A stretch of DNA of 64,000 nucleotides from Porphyra umbilicalis (lineage: Eukaryota; Rhodophyta; Bangiophyceae; Bangiales; Bangiaceae). Below, piece after piece: positions 53,480 through 64,000 of the stretch. Positions within the stretch are counted from its first letter, which is position 1. Every line of letters starts with the position of its first letter. The stretch covers positions 186,001 to 250,000 of the forward strand of contig KV918842.1 of NCBI GenBank assembly GCA_002049455.2, in the 5' to 3' direction. The notes under the pieces were generated by a model. It was given only the letters and a program-made list of their open reading frames with translations. It was not told the DNA's origin and made no database searches. A program made the translations under genes and the position numbers.

Positions 53480-55471
53480 GGCAAGCAACTCGTTGAGGAC
53501 GATCAGCACGAGGGGAAGCGGGGTACGACAAGCCGCGCGGGGGGGGGGGGGGGGAGAGAGTAGCCACCAGCGGCTGCAGCAACAGGCGGTCTGTCGGAGT
53601 GGCCAAGAGAGATGGCGAGCACTGCAGGTCTCATCGCACCCTTAAGGATTGTTCACCTCCCCCACGCGCGGCAGCCTGCGTGGCATCCCGCGCGGGACCC
53701 GCCCGGCGCGGTGACACCTGCGGGAGCTACAGGCGCCCAGCCTCCAACGAGGGCAGCCCTGGCAGGATGCACTGTCACCCGCACCCAATCGAGTGCGACC
53801 ACGAGCGAGGAGATGCAAACGAAGCGCACAGCACAAGTCAGCGTCATACAACACCGCGTCGAAAGCGACACCTTTGCAGTTCACCACACCTTCCAGTAGG
53901 TGCCCATAGGAGACCCTGGACATATGGTCGTCGCTTGGCCCGGTACCCAGCACCGACCCTGACGACCTCCCTTGACCCCCCTTCCGTGAAGTGCCACGAG
54001 CACAAGAAGCCCACGCACCACCACACCTACCCCGCCCTCCACCGGGTCCGACGACCATGGCAACGCCCCCTCGCTCCGACCCGCAAACCCCACCCACCCA
54101 CCTCCAGCGGGCGGCGAGACACCGCAGCGGTACCCCGTGACCCATGGCGGCGTGCCCAGTGGTCCCAGGCTCCTCGAAGAGGGGGGGGGGGGGGAGCGGA
54201 GGGGGGGGTGCAAAGTTGCAAGTGTCCGTGGCACACGGGCGAGGACGCGAACGACGCAGGGCGTGCCCCAAAGGAGAGCGAGGGCACCGTCCGAGGAAGC
54301 GGGGGGGGGGACAATGCCAAAACTTGGGGCGCACCCAACCCCTGGAGAACGAAAGCAGGGCAGGGGAGGAGCTCGGGCCGGTAGCGGTGGGGGTGGCACG
54401 CAGCGGTCGACGACGGCGGCGCCTGCAGCTGTGCTTGGTGTGTGAGTGAGATCTGTGTCGACGTCAAGGGATGGAACGCGATGGAGATGCGGCGGGTTCA
54501 TGAGCAGTTGGTGAATTTCCACACACGCGGTGCTTGAGACGTCACAGCATGTGGGCAAGTTCAACTGAGACGGGGGTCCACGTTTTATGTAAGACCCCTG
54601 GAACAGAGTGGAGGACCAACCAGATCGCGTTCATTTTGTTACAAGACATCAAACTCGGTGAAGTTCAGAATCTACTTGCTTCAGGAAGGAGGAGTTGATT
54701 CAGTGTCAATGAAATTGAACAGACGGCACATCAACTCCGGTTTTGCACGCGCCAGCCACGTTGCTCTGCGGTGTGCGCGTGTGGCGGTCGGTCGGCATGT
54801 AGACCGTCCTGGTTGGTGGCGGTCCTGGTGCCTTGTGTGTCCCGTCGTTCTCTCCACGACACGCATTCTGCCGTAGCCCGTTCGGTGGAGGTCGTATGCC
54901 GTTTGCTCTTTTTCGCGGCGGCCTGACCGTCGTGCAACTGTCTTCTGCCGGTGGGTAGCGCGACGGAGGCCCCACTTCTGCGGCGTGGTGCTTTGACTGC
55001 CACCACTCGGGAATGCGTGCTGCCTTCCCCCCCTCCCCCTCCATTGGCACGCTCCGAGCGCCGGTTGCTGCTCCCTTCTTCCCTCCCCCCACCACGCACG
55101 TTGTACCCCAGGACGTGTGTGTCACATTCCTCTCACCTGTCCCATGACCAAACCATTTACTCGTCTATTCTCCCATTAGCGCCCGCATCGCCTTTGCAAA
55201 GTACGTTTGTAGCGGCCACTGGCTGTTCTTGTCCTTTGTCGGGCCAGCACGCTCCCCGATGTGGTCTGAGACGGGCAGTGAACGCCATTCGATCGGGCGA
55301 CGGTGTGAGACGTTCCCGGAGGGAACGCTAAGGCGCCTCTGCTTTTCGCCTCCTTGTGTCCAGTATCTCACCTGCTCAAGGATAAACACCGTGTCTATTC
55401 CATCCCAACGCGCTTTCCAATGCATGTATATGCCCAGCCTTCCCGCGTGCTGTCGTCCTACGAAGCAGACA
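53480..55471. other. Intergenic, G-run rich
   Basis: Long G runs lie at about 53549-53563 and 54180-54193, with further short ones near 54301. Open frames on both strands between 53600 and 54560 are Arg/Pro/Gly-rich and not credible. The part 54560-55200 is more AT-balanced and may hold the promoter of the downstream transposase gene. No CACTA-type terminal repeat was found by eye. Confidence 0.5.
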
Positions 55472-58400
55472 ATGGAACAAGACTTAAGGGGCGACACCGG
55501 CGGCGGTGACTGTGCCTCCTGGTTGTGTTGGTTTTGCCCTCGCTTATTCTTGTCCCAGCCCGCCCGCACGCACCACATGAGCGTTCGCCACCCCAGGCGG
55601 AATCGGCTCGTGCCGCCACCGGACTTTTTCGAGCTGCATGAGCGGGCCGCTACGAGAGAGCAGCACCGCGCTGCTGCGAATGTGGTTCTGTCCAGCATTA
55701 GTGGCTTGAGAAGCTCTGTCCTCCCCTCGCGGCGCCCCAGCGGTGCATCACCGCCCCGTGCACCCCCTTGGTTACCTTCTCCTACTCCCACGCCGGGAGG
55801 CGATGAAGAGCAGCCACTTCTAGGCGGGCTGGGTATCGTACGTCTCCCCGTGGTCGGGCTCGTGCACGGGTCGCTTGCATCCCCTCGGCGACGGCACGTG
55901 TTCCACACGTCGACCGCTGCCCGCATCTGGGCTTACTACGAGTCTCTACCCGAGGCGGGAACGACGCGTCTATTGGTCCCCCCCAGTGTTGGGCAGCAGC
56001 CGTCTGTGTTTAACACGCCCTTGCTGCGGGAAGTGCTCAAGTTCACGCTGAGCGCTGGTGGTCGGGGGCTTACCGAGACGGACCAGATGGCGTACCTGAC
56101 AGTGCTGCTCATGACAGAGCAAGACGGTCGCGCGCGGCGCCCTTTCGGTCGCCGTCGTGGTCCTAGACCACGACAGGAGCAGGCGCTTGCAGGCGGTGCA
56201 CGTGCCAACCATCATCCGCGCGCTGACGACCTGTCTGATGGGGAGAGCTCCGATGAAGGGGAGTTGGCACGTGCCTTCCCCACTCGGCATTCTTTTGTGG
56301 CCGCTGTGCGAGGGGAGCAGCGACGAGTTCTGTCTAAGCTGGGGTGGGAGGAGACTCCGTTGGTCGTGGAGGGTGTGTCGTTTATTTTCTATTCCAGGGA
56401 CCTCCTGCTCACCGTTCTTGACTTGCTCAAGAACGCGCGGCACCTGCAGTTGTGGGGGGAGAAGCTCGGTGCTGGGCCGGACGGGACGCGCATGAGAGCC
56501 GAGATGATGGACAGTGATGTGTTCCTGACGGAGGAGGCTTCTGTTCGTAGTCGCTATGGGTTGCAATCGTTTGTCTTGGGCGTGCAACTATTTATTGATG
56601 AGGCCGTCGTGTCTTGGTCTGGTGCACATTATATGTACCCAGTTCGCGTACGCGTGGTCAACATTCGGGACCGGGCAGTGCAGTGGGTGACCGTTGGCCA
56701 CATCCCCCATGTCGGTAAGCCGGTTGCTCGCACGGCGGCCGCCCGTCGCCGCGCGAGTGACACCCGCAACTCGGTTCTTCAACGTTGCCTTGCCATCCTT
56801 CTTCGTCGGTTCGTTGGTGCAAGCCGGTCCGGGGTTACGGTTGAGTTTCCCGGCCAGCAAAAGCTGACCGCCGTGCCACGCATTGTCGGGCTCGTTGCGG
56901 ACCAACTCGGTGAGCGCTCGGTCGTTTGTCTGATGGGCAACGGGTGTGAGTACTTTTGCTCACACTGCATGGTCCGGCGGGGCGTTGCGGGCGGTCGCGC
57001 TGGGCTCGACGCACCGCGGCGGGACGTGACGTCCGTTCTGGACGCCCAGCTAGAAGGCGCTATCACGAGAGATCGCGATCCCCGGCCATCACTCCGCAAG
57101 CAGCTGGGTTTGGAGCACAGTGCCCTTGCTTTTGTCCCGGTTCTTGGTGCTGTGTGGGGCTTGGCGACAGACAACAAGCAGCTCTTTGATGTAATTTCTT
57201 TCGACCTTCTACACGTCTGGAAGCTGGGAGTGGTTCGCATGGTGGCTCAGCGCTTCCCCTCTTTCCTTCGCGTCGTGTGTGAGGGAAAGGACGCCCGTCT
57301 CGGGCCGGTGCCAGACACGCTGGAAGCGCTCAACCTGCGCGCTTGGGAAATGGGCCATCTCTGTGTGCCTTCTCCAACACCGCCCGGGTACGTACATTGG
57401 CATTATGCTGCTGTGTTCATCCCCGTGGTAGCTTCTGTTGCCTGGTCGTATCTTGTGGTGGGGCAGCATCATTCACCGTCTATTCTAAGGTTCACGGAGC
57501 TCACCACCTATGCTACCTGTCACGTGGCTTGTTGTTCGCTTGTATGTTTGCTTTGCGCATGATAGGTTTTTTGTTCCTCCTACCGAGAAACAGCTGCAGA
57601 TGACGGGGCGTCTGTGGCGGCACGGGCTTACGATGATGCCTCACATGATCGCCGGTGTTGGCGGTCCCTCCGAACAGCAGCATGCGCGCCACACTGACGC
57701 TGCACCTGCACAGGCGCGCGAAACTCGTCGAGCGCCCCCGTGCGATGAAGACGAGGTTGATGACGGGCACGGGCTTGATGGCGTCTCCCTTGAGGAGGCC
57801 GACGAGGTGCTGCCTGACCCTGACGTGCCAGACATCGTCCACTCTTCCACGTACCAGCGACTTTACGGTGACCTCCCCTTGCACAGGGCGGTGCTGGACG
57901 TCTATTGTCGCATGGCGGTGCTTGGTGGGCGCCTGATGGGCGACAACATGGCCAACACGACCCACATGTCCGAGCAGCAGATGCGTGCTCTTGCGCAGGA
58001 AGCACGAGAATTCATTGTCGACCACGTTGACCTGCTCTTTGGACCTGCGCACACCACCAAGGCCCATCGTCTCGCCAATCACCTCTTATCTGCCTTGCTC
58101 GGCAATGGCAACTTGTGGGAGGGGGACACGAGCGAAAACGAGGCGCTGCATGGGCCATGCAAGAAGATGTATGCGCGGACGAACAAGCGAGGGCCTACAA
58201 TGGTCGTGCAGATGATGAGAGCGGCAGAGACGCAGGCAGAGGTGTTGCGTGAGATAAGGGAGTTTGACCTCGAGGACGCTGGGGGCAGCGACGGGATCCA
58301 CCTCTTATTGGAGAGCGACGCCATCGTTGGCGACGTGGCGACGGCTCCCGCTCCGGCTTTGTCGAGGTCACACCGGGGACTTCGTATCACCATTGCCGAC

Positions 58401-58973
58401 GCCGAGGAGCTGCCGGGCATGGCGAGCCTGGGGACAGTGCTTGGCAAGCAGCCGGACTGCACTCTTGTCGTGTCGCCCTCTTTCACGTTCCACTGTACGT
58501 TCGAGTGGGGGGCATCATCCGTGGTGCAGACGGCATGCGCGACCGAGACCCATTTTGGAAAGCCGCGGTACGACTACATCTGGTACACGGACGAAGGTGG
58601 TCGCCGGCAGCTGGGTCTTGTCAGGCTGGTCGTCCGTATGCTGGGCGGTGCAGTGGACGACTTCGCTGTGGTTCGTTGTCTTCGAGAGGTGCCATCTATA
58701 CCTCGCTGCTCTCTCACGAGGTCTGGGTGTAGGCGGATGGCCTGGTGCTTTGAGAATCCGTCCGATGATTGGCCTCTACTGGCTTGCGTGCCCCTCACAT
58801 GTGTGCTTCGGCTAGAGCACGTGGTACCTGACTTTCAAGACCTCGCTGAACGGCGCGGCCTGCGTGCCATGCCGTCCAATGTAGCAGACACTGCTTCTGA
58901 GCGCCATGCGACGCGCTTTTTCACGAACCACTTTTATCCCTTCACGTCACGCGCCCTCAACCCAGGCAGCTAA
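55472..58973 (+). CDS. Plavaka-type transposase (CACTA/EnSpm superfamily), two exons
   Basis: Exon 1 is 55472-57387 and exon 2 is 57566-58973. The intron begins GTACGT and ends ATGATAG, and the joined frame has 1107 residues. The N-terminus has a C2H2-like finger (CWFCPRLFLSQPARTHHMSVRH, cited by positions 55528-55593). The core has LFIDEAVVSWSGAHYMYPV, a VGHIPHV block, CEYFCSHC and ISFDLLHVWKLGV. Exon 2 has a KAHRLANHL block and ENEALHGPCKKMYARTNKR. These correspond in order to the Plavaka pattern (D-K/E, SFDxLH, NExMHxPxKK). The frame is intact, so the element may be recent or the gene domesticated. Start and acceptor are best guesses. Confidence 0.75.
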
Positions 58974-58996
58974 CTCGCTCCGACGGGGCTCTTGGA

Positions 58997-59130
58997 CGGT
59001 GACGTGGTGGGGCACCGCGACATTGGTGACGTGGTGAGGCACCGCGGCATTTGCGACGTGGTGGGGCACTGCGGCATTGGGGCGGTGGGGGGGCACTGCG
59101 GCATTGGGGCGGTGGGGGGGGTTGGCGGCG
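58997..59130 (+). repeat. 27-bp minisatellite
   Basis: About four to five units of GTGACGTGGTGGGGCACCGC(GACATTG)-type sequence grade into a GGGGCGGTGGGGG region up to about 59230. On the minus strand it would read as a nine-residue repeat, but there is no sign that it is translated. Confidence 0.8.
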
Positions 59131-60362
59131 GGGTGGTGGGGCGGTGGGGGGGGTGGGCGGTGGCGTGGAGGAGAAGGCAGGGCCGTGGGGCCGTGGGGAC
59201 GTGGGGGTCGTGGGGTGGTAAGGTCGAGAAAGTGGGTCGTTGCTAGCCGCCGAGTCTCAACGCCCCATTCAGGTCTGGACATGAAGAAACCCCAGTCATC
59301 CAGGCCGTACATTGAAAATGGCTCTTACGCCAACGTCATGCCAGCTAGGGGTGTTTTGTCGTAGGTGGCCGTGCAGGGTGTCGTGGCGTGGTGAACTGGT
59401 GCAACGCACCGTGGCTTGACTTGGGAGCGTCGCGTCGCTTCGGAAGCGTCGCGTCGCGTGTAGTGCATTTGACACATTGATCGTCCAGCGAAGCCTGTCG
59501 AATGAAATGGCCGGACATTGCTCAAGGGAGGCGTGTTCTCCGCATCAACCAGTCCTCAGTCTCAGACAGCAAGTCTCACCAAGCATGCGAATAGAGGCAT
59601 CTAGTCTCGTCCGCTCCCTATCGCATGCTTAATAGGCATCTCAGAGACCTTGATATCGAAAGGTCCTGGCACATGCATGGTTCTCACTCGAGAGAGGCAA
59701 ACAGCAGCACCGAACAGAATCGCATTCTGTTCGGGCTCTGTTGCCCGAACAGGCCGCCCAACAGAAGGGCGTTTGTTCGCCTGTTGCCCAACAGCCGTGC
59801 TGTTCGGCGCTTTGTTCGGCCGCCGCCAGTTGCGACGATGGCCCTCCGCTCAGCACGGGTGCGCGCCGCCTCTGTTTGTTTGTGTGCCCGCGGGCACACA
59901 CGGGCCCGTGTGCCACGGCAGGCGGACCAGTTTTGGGTGCCACTTTTGAGTTGCACATACGGGCCGAAACTAAAATGTGTAACTTCTTTGTAATTGGAGA
60001 ATACATATAGCCCCCCATAGTGTCGGGACCGGAAAACTGTTTTCCCAAACACTAAACACCCCCTCTCTTTTGTGGACAGCGGCGGCTGGAACCAAGGCCC
60101 ACACAGCCACAGCCGCCTCGCCGAGCGGTCGGCGTGATCTGTCCATCCCCTCGGGCGGCTGCCCTATCCCCATCCCCGCCCCCCGTGCGGCGCACGCGCC
60201 GCCCGTCCCCGCGAGGCGACGCATCTGGCCGTGGTCGGTGCGGTCAAAACGGGGCCGCCACCCCCGCTCGCCCGCCGTCTCGGACCCTCCTGAACGCCGC
60301 GTCGCCGGCCTGGTGCCGCGCGCCTGCGCTTCGCCGGCGCCGACGTCCCGGCCGTCGGCGCC
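59131..60362. other. Mostly non-coding; includes inverted GAACAG-type repeat copy B
   Basis: G-rich sequence to 59230 is followed by moderate-GC DNA without a credible gene. The segment 59700-59850 (CCGAACAGAATCGCATTCTG and following, ending CGCCAGTTGCGACGAT) is the inverted counterpart of 49340-49480. The last 300 bp are GC-rich and lead into the gene starting at 60363; they are probably its promoter or 5' UTR. Confidence 0.5.
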
Positions 60363-61271
60363 ATGGCCGCCCTCGCCTTTGCGCCGCGGCCGCCGCTGCT
60401 GCTGGGCCGCCCGGCCGCCGCCGCCGCCGCCGCTGCTGCCGTCGGCCGCGCCGGCGGGTGCGACTGGGCGCGTCGACCCCCCGTGGGTGCCCCCCGGCGG
60501 CCACGGGCGGCAGGCCGCCCCCCCCCCCTCCACTCCCTGCGGCCGGCGCCGCCCGCGCGTCGCTGTCGGACCCGCTGCACCCCCCCCCCACGTGGACCCC
60601 TTCCAGCTGTCCCCCCACACCTACTTTTCCCCCGGCTTTGGCGGCGGCCTCGCCAACTATGCGACCGACTGGCGGCCCGAGCTCATCGGCTCCCTCCTCC
60701 TCGCGGGTGGCTTGTACTTTGGGTTTGGGCCGACGCGCCGCTGGGGCGCATCCGCCGAAGCGGCGCTCGCGGCGGCGCTCGGGCGGGGCGGCCGCCTGCC
60801 CCCCGCCGCGGCGGCCGACGTGGCGACGGCGTTGCACGGGGCGCCGTTTGTGCTCGCCGGCTTTGCGGCCGACGCGGCGCTCAAAGCCGCCGGCGGGTCA
60901 GTGTTGGCGGTGAGCCTCGGCCTGACGACCTTTTTGTGGGCGGGCGTCTTTGAGGCCCGCCGCAGCAGCGAGTACAGCCGCGCGGTTGGTGACGCGGAGG
61001 ATGAGGAGGCGTACGCGGCGTTTGCCGACTGGGCGTCGCGGCGGCTGACGACGAGCGGGCGGTGTCACATTTCGGGGTTGGCCAAGGCGTTTCGGGCCGA
61101 GTGCCCGACCGTGCGCGTGCGGCGGCCGGGGGCGGAGGGGGGGGGATGGTCGGCCGCCGCGTGTCGGACGGGCAGCTGCGGCGGTTTGTGCAGCGGTGGG
61201 CGCCCAAGGCGGTGCGGTCGCCCAATGGGTTTTACCGGCGCCTGTCGCTGGTGGAGAAGAGGAAACCGTGA
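60363..61271 (+). CDS. Probable plastid-targeted membrane protein with homopolymer frameshifts
   Basis: The ATG at 60363 opens an Ala/Arg/Pro-rich, acid-poor leader (MAALAFAPRPPLLLGRP...) typical of a transit peptide. The protein-like part, from HVDPFQLSPHTYFSPGF at about 60590, is in another frame. It contains two likely membrane segments (ELIGSLLLAGGLYFGFGP and SVLAVSLGLTTFLWAGVF) and FADWASRRLTTSGRCHISGL. The last 40 residues (VSDGQLRRFVQRWAPKAVRS...) need a third frame, ending at 61271. The switches coincide with runs of 11 C (60518-60528), 10 C (60580-60589) and 9 G (61137-61145), suggesting indel errors or decay. The family is not recognised. Confidence 0.55.
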
Positions 61272-63358
61272 GGGTGGGGGTGGGAGGGGGGGTGGTCTGC
61301 GGCATGTCGGGGGCATGCTGCGGCGGCGGCGTGATGGGATGTCTGAGAGGGGCGGGCGCCTGTGGGTACCCGAGGCCTGGAGTGAGGGGCATAAAGGGCG
61401 GGTGACCCGGTCGGCGCGACAGACCAAACACTTGACCTTTGGGGAGTTTTTTTTCACCTCCACCAACGTGATAGCGGGCTTGCCGTCCGACGCGGTGTGC
61501 TTGTTAGTGCACAACGACGCACAGGAGCACGACCGTTGTTGCGCGGCGGAGGAGGCCTAGGCACGGGCGTGCTCCGTAGAGATACGCACGCACGCGCCTC
61601 CATCGTCGGTGAGCCGCTTGGATGCACGTCGGCCCACGACGCGGCCACACGCGCAGCGGCGCCTGCCCAACGGGGGACCCCCCTCCCCATCACGACGCGG
61701 CCCCGACCCCCCCCGCCGCTCGGCCGCCCCGGTGAGCGCAGCCGTGGCGGCTGCCGCCGCCACCCGCGCCTGGGCGCCGCGCATCGCCCCTGGTCAACAG
61801 CCGACGGGCTTGGCCGCTGCCTCCCGGCCGCGGCGCGCCGCCGCGGTGCCATCTCCACCGGGCGCCCGCCGAGTCGCCATCGTCGGCGCAAGGGGGGGAG
61901 GGAGCTCCCCGACGCCGACGGGCAGTATCCAGGCGCCTTCTTTCGCGCTGCACCGCTCGCAGAGGGGCGCGACGGCGCGCGTGTGCGCGACGGTCTGCCG
62001 CCGCGGCCGCCGTGTGGATGGTGGCAACGCCGACGCCGCGGCGCCTGCCGTCGGGCGAGTCGAGGGCGGGCAACAGGTGGCCCTACAGCAAAGGCGGTTG
62101 CCCAGGGCATGTCTTCCGGACCTAGCTAGCCTGGGGGTTGGGACAGAGGGATAGATGGAGACATACGGTGGAGGCACCGGGCGGGGGTGGGATGCAAAGA
62201 CATGGTGCGGTGCATTCGTAAGCGACGGGCGACGTCGGGGGGCGTGCCCGTACGAGGTGGACGCTCCCGCCGCTCGTACGGAGGTTTGACCGCATGCCCG
62301 ATGTGGGCGGCCGACCACCGCTGCCCGTGCCAGCGGGGAGGACGGCGAGCAGCCCATGGGGCGATGCGCCTCTGGCGGTCGCCCCGTCGCACGGCACGAC
62401 ACCGTGTCCGGACGCCGACCGGCCGGTGGCGCCCGCTGACCCGCGTCGGCGGCCGAGCAGCACGTGGCCTACCGCGCGGGCGGCACCCCCGCTTGCGCCA
62501 ACGCGCCGCGGCGCGCGGCGGTACGCGCGGCCGGGCGGCCGCGCCGCCATCAATGCACGCGGTGGCGCGCTGCGCCGCGTGTGCCGCGCGCCGCCTGCGT
62601 GCGTCATGGGCGACCCGCGGGCGCCGCGCGCGCGACGCTGCGCGGCGCTGGCGGGGGGCGCTGCGCGCGGGCGGCGAAGCGCGGGGCCGCCGCGCGCGCC
62701 GCGACGGCTGGGGCGGCGGCGACGGCGGCGACCGTGGGCCCGCGCGCTCGCCTTTTTCACCTCCGTGGCGGCGAAAAGGCGTCGCGACCCAAAAAAAAAA
62801 AAAAAAGCAGGAAACCGCGCAGGCAGGAAAGGTGATAAAAAGTAACACCACAGCCGCTGTGCAGCCCACCGGGGGGCTCGCGGCGGGTGCCGTCCCGACG
62901 GGTGCGGCCCAGGCTGACACGCGAGCACGAGGGAGGTAGCTAAGTGTAGTGTGGCCCAAATGTCGACCATTTTTTCTCAGAGCTGGTGCATCCGAGCGCT
63001 CTAGGAGACACAAAGCATACTGGGAAACTGCTGAGAGAGAGATGGACATTGTCATGCTATTTTCTTTGTCAGCGCCTGCCATGGCCGTGAGCCATGTGCA
63101 GAAGAAGTAAGTCTGACAGTGGATATGTAGCCGATAATTCCCTGGCCTTTAGGACAGGGTGCTCTCAAAGTGTAGTGATGCACACATATACTTAGATCAA
63201 GGGACTTGCTCTCCGTTTCAGAGGCGGCAGTCTGCATTCGTGTCCTCAGGGATCTGAGGGCGTGTCAGCGTTGGAAGGGTCGCGATGACGCCTAAAAGCG
63301 AATAGAGTTACGTGGCTGAGAAGGACTGTCCTGCCACAAGGGTCACAGGGTCCTGACG
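61272..63358. other. GC-rich stretch without a recognised gene
   Basis: Open frames occur in all directions but are Arg/Pro/Ala-rich. A short minus frame around 61514-61410 (SDGKPAITLVEVKKNSPKVK) is mildly protein-like but has no partners. A 16-A run lies near 62790-62806. The final 300 bp (63050-63340) have lower GC and no structure that I can see. Confidence 0.45.
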
Positions 63359-63739
63359 GTGCCTGCCCCCCTACCACCCCCCACCGCCCCGAGTTGGGCG
63401 CGGCGACCGCGCGCAGCGACTACGGGGGTTGAACGCGCCCGCGATGACCCGCGGGTGATCGTGCCTGCGCGCCGGCTTCTGTTGCGGCGGCCCGTCGGCC
63501 TGCCATCTAGCGGCGCAATTAGAGGTGCGCTGCGCGGCGGAGTGAAGGCCCCTCCCGTCGGCGTCGCGCGACGCCGGCGAGCCGCCGCCGCTGCGGTGCC
63601 GGCGGCGGCACCCTTTTCCTCGCCCCACGTTTCCCCCGCCACGGCAACGTGGCTGTACGTGCCCCCGTGCGCGCTCGCGGCTATGGAGTCGGCCGGGGTG
63701 CCCGGTGTCGATGCGTCGCCAAGCGCGCCACCGCCCTGA
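63359..63739 (+). CDS. Weak 126-codon ORF
   Basis: The frame is Ala/Pro/Arg-rich with no domain, and the reverse strand is also open. It resembles a transit-peptide-like leader but has no following mature part. I consider it more likely spurious than real. Confidence 0.12.
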   Translation: MPAPLPPPTAPSWARRPRAATTGVERARDDPRVIVPARRLLLRRPVGLPSSGAIRGALRGGVKAPPVGVARRRRAAAAAVPAAAPFSSPHVSPATATWLYVPPCALAAMESAGVPGVDASPSAPPP

Positions 63740-63819
63740 AGGCCAGGGTATTGCACGCACGTGCCTGGAATGTCGACCAGCCTTCTGGGCCAATAACGGC
63801 ATTGGGTTCATGACATCGG

Positions 63820-63953
63820 GCGACCCGCGCCAATCAATCGGCAGATATCCATATCCGGATCTCAGCTGAGGGAGTTATCCATACTCAATTACGAAGCATG
63901 GGCAAGTATCCGTATCCTTTTACTGCCAAAAAAGCATATCCTGACAACCCCTG
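63820..63953. mobile_element. Possible end of a hAT-like element
   Basis: AT-richer sequence carries repeated GGATA/TATCC words (TATCCATATCCGGATC, AGTATCCGTATCC) and ends CAACCCCTG. Reversed, this is a CAGGGGTT terminus like that of the element at 15443. The opposite end was not found in the window, so this may be a fragment. Confidence 0.4.
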
Positions 63954-64000
63954 ATGCTGACCCGCACAACGACGGGGGGTGGAATCGCCCCTGGAGAAGC

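Noticed and set aside
53642-54564. Protein genes on either strand in the G-run region
   Set aside because: Frames cross long G homopolymers and are Pro/Arg/Gly-rich, with no splice partners or recognisable motif.
62122-63082. Large Arg/Pro-rich ORFs on both strands
   Set aside because: Several long frames overlap on both strands, all with Arg/Pro/Ala bias and a poly-A run inside; typical shadow frames of GC-rich DNA.

Overview
The window is eukaryotic nuclear DNA. It is strongly GC-rich, has GT-AG spliceosomal introns (several with a GTACGT donor) and is crowded with transposable elements. An LTR retrotransposon nest, Ala/Pro/Gly-rich proteins and one probable plastid-targeted product fit a GC-rich photosynthetic protist. 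A bangiophyte red alga of the Porphyra/Pyropia type is my best inference, not a demonstrated identification. There are no CRISPR arrays, operons or rRNA genes.

Positions 1-4922 are mostly non-coding. They hold a 20-bp tandem array (179-299), a 51-bp inverted repeat pair (571-621 and 2020-2070) enclosing a perfect 64-bp palindrome (1476-1539), and a GCG-type trinucleotide tract (about 3345-3465). Positions 4923-24248 are one nested mobile-element complex. The host is a Ty1/copia element with 398-400-bp LTRs (4923-5322 and 23851-24248) and target-site duplication AGGAG. Its gag reading frame is split at 5544/18753 by a Ty3/gypsy element (5545-18747, 648-bp LTRs, duplication GTGTG). The gypsy element is itself interrupted by a miniature copia-family LTR element (11101-11731) inside its reverse transcriptase, and by a 956-bp hAT-like element (15443-16398, duplication CTCCTCAT) inside a long antisense ORF. 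Both the copia insertion and the hAT insertion leave a target frame that closes exactly when the insert and one duplication copy are ignored.

Positions 25746-32486 are bounded by two further copies of the 20-bp array. Between them lie an unrecognised plus-strand ORF (from 26112) and, on the minus strand, a decayed UPF1/Sen1-type SF1 helicase reading frame that keeps its Walker A motif but ends before the later helicase motifs. Positions 32500-38400 hold two weak ORFs, G-rich tracts and several small terminal-inverted-repeat elements.

From 38624 on there are recognisable genes: RanBP1 (minus, 2 exons), a four-helix membrane protein broken by a C-run (minus), the cohesin loader SCC2/NIPBL (plus, 2 exons, 1889 residues), a SERF-family gene (minus, 3 exons, first exon only 7 nt), a 1003-residue protein with SUMO-interacting-like motifs (minus, 3 exons), a Plavaka-type CACTA-superfamily transposase (plus, 2 exons) and a probable plastid membrane protein with homopolymer frameshifts (plus). 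The cellular genes stand alone and do not form a pathway: RanBP1 (nuclear transport), SCC2 (cohesin loading) and SERF are general housekeeping functions.
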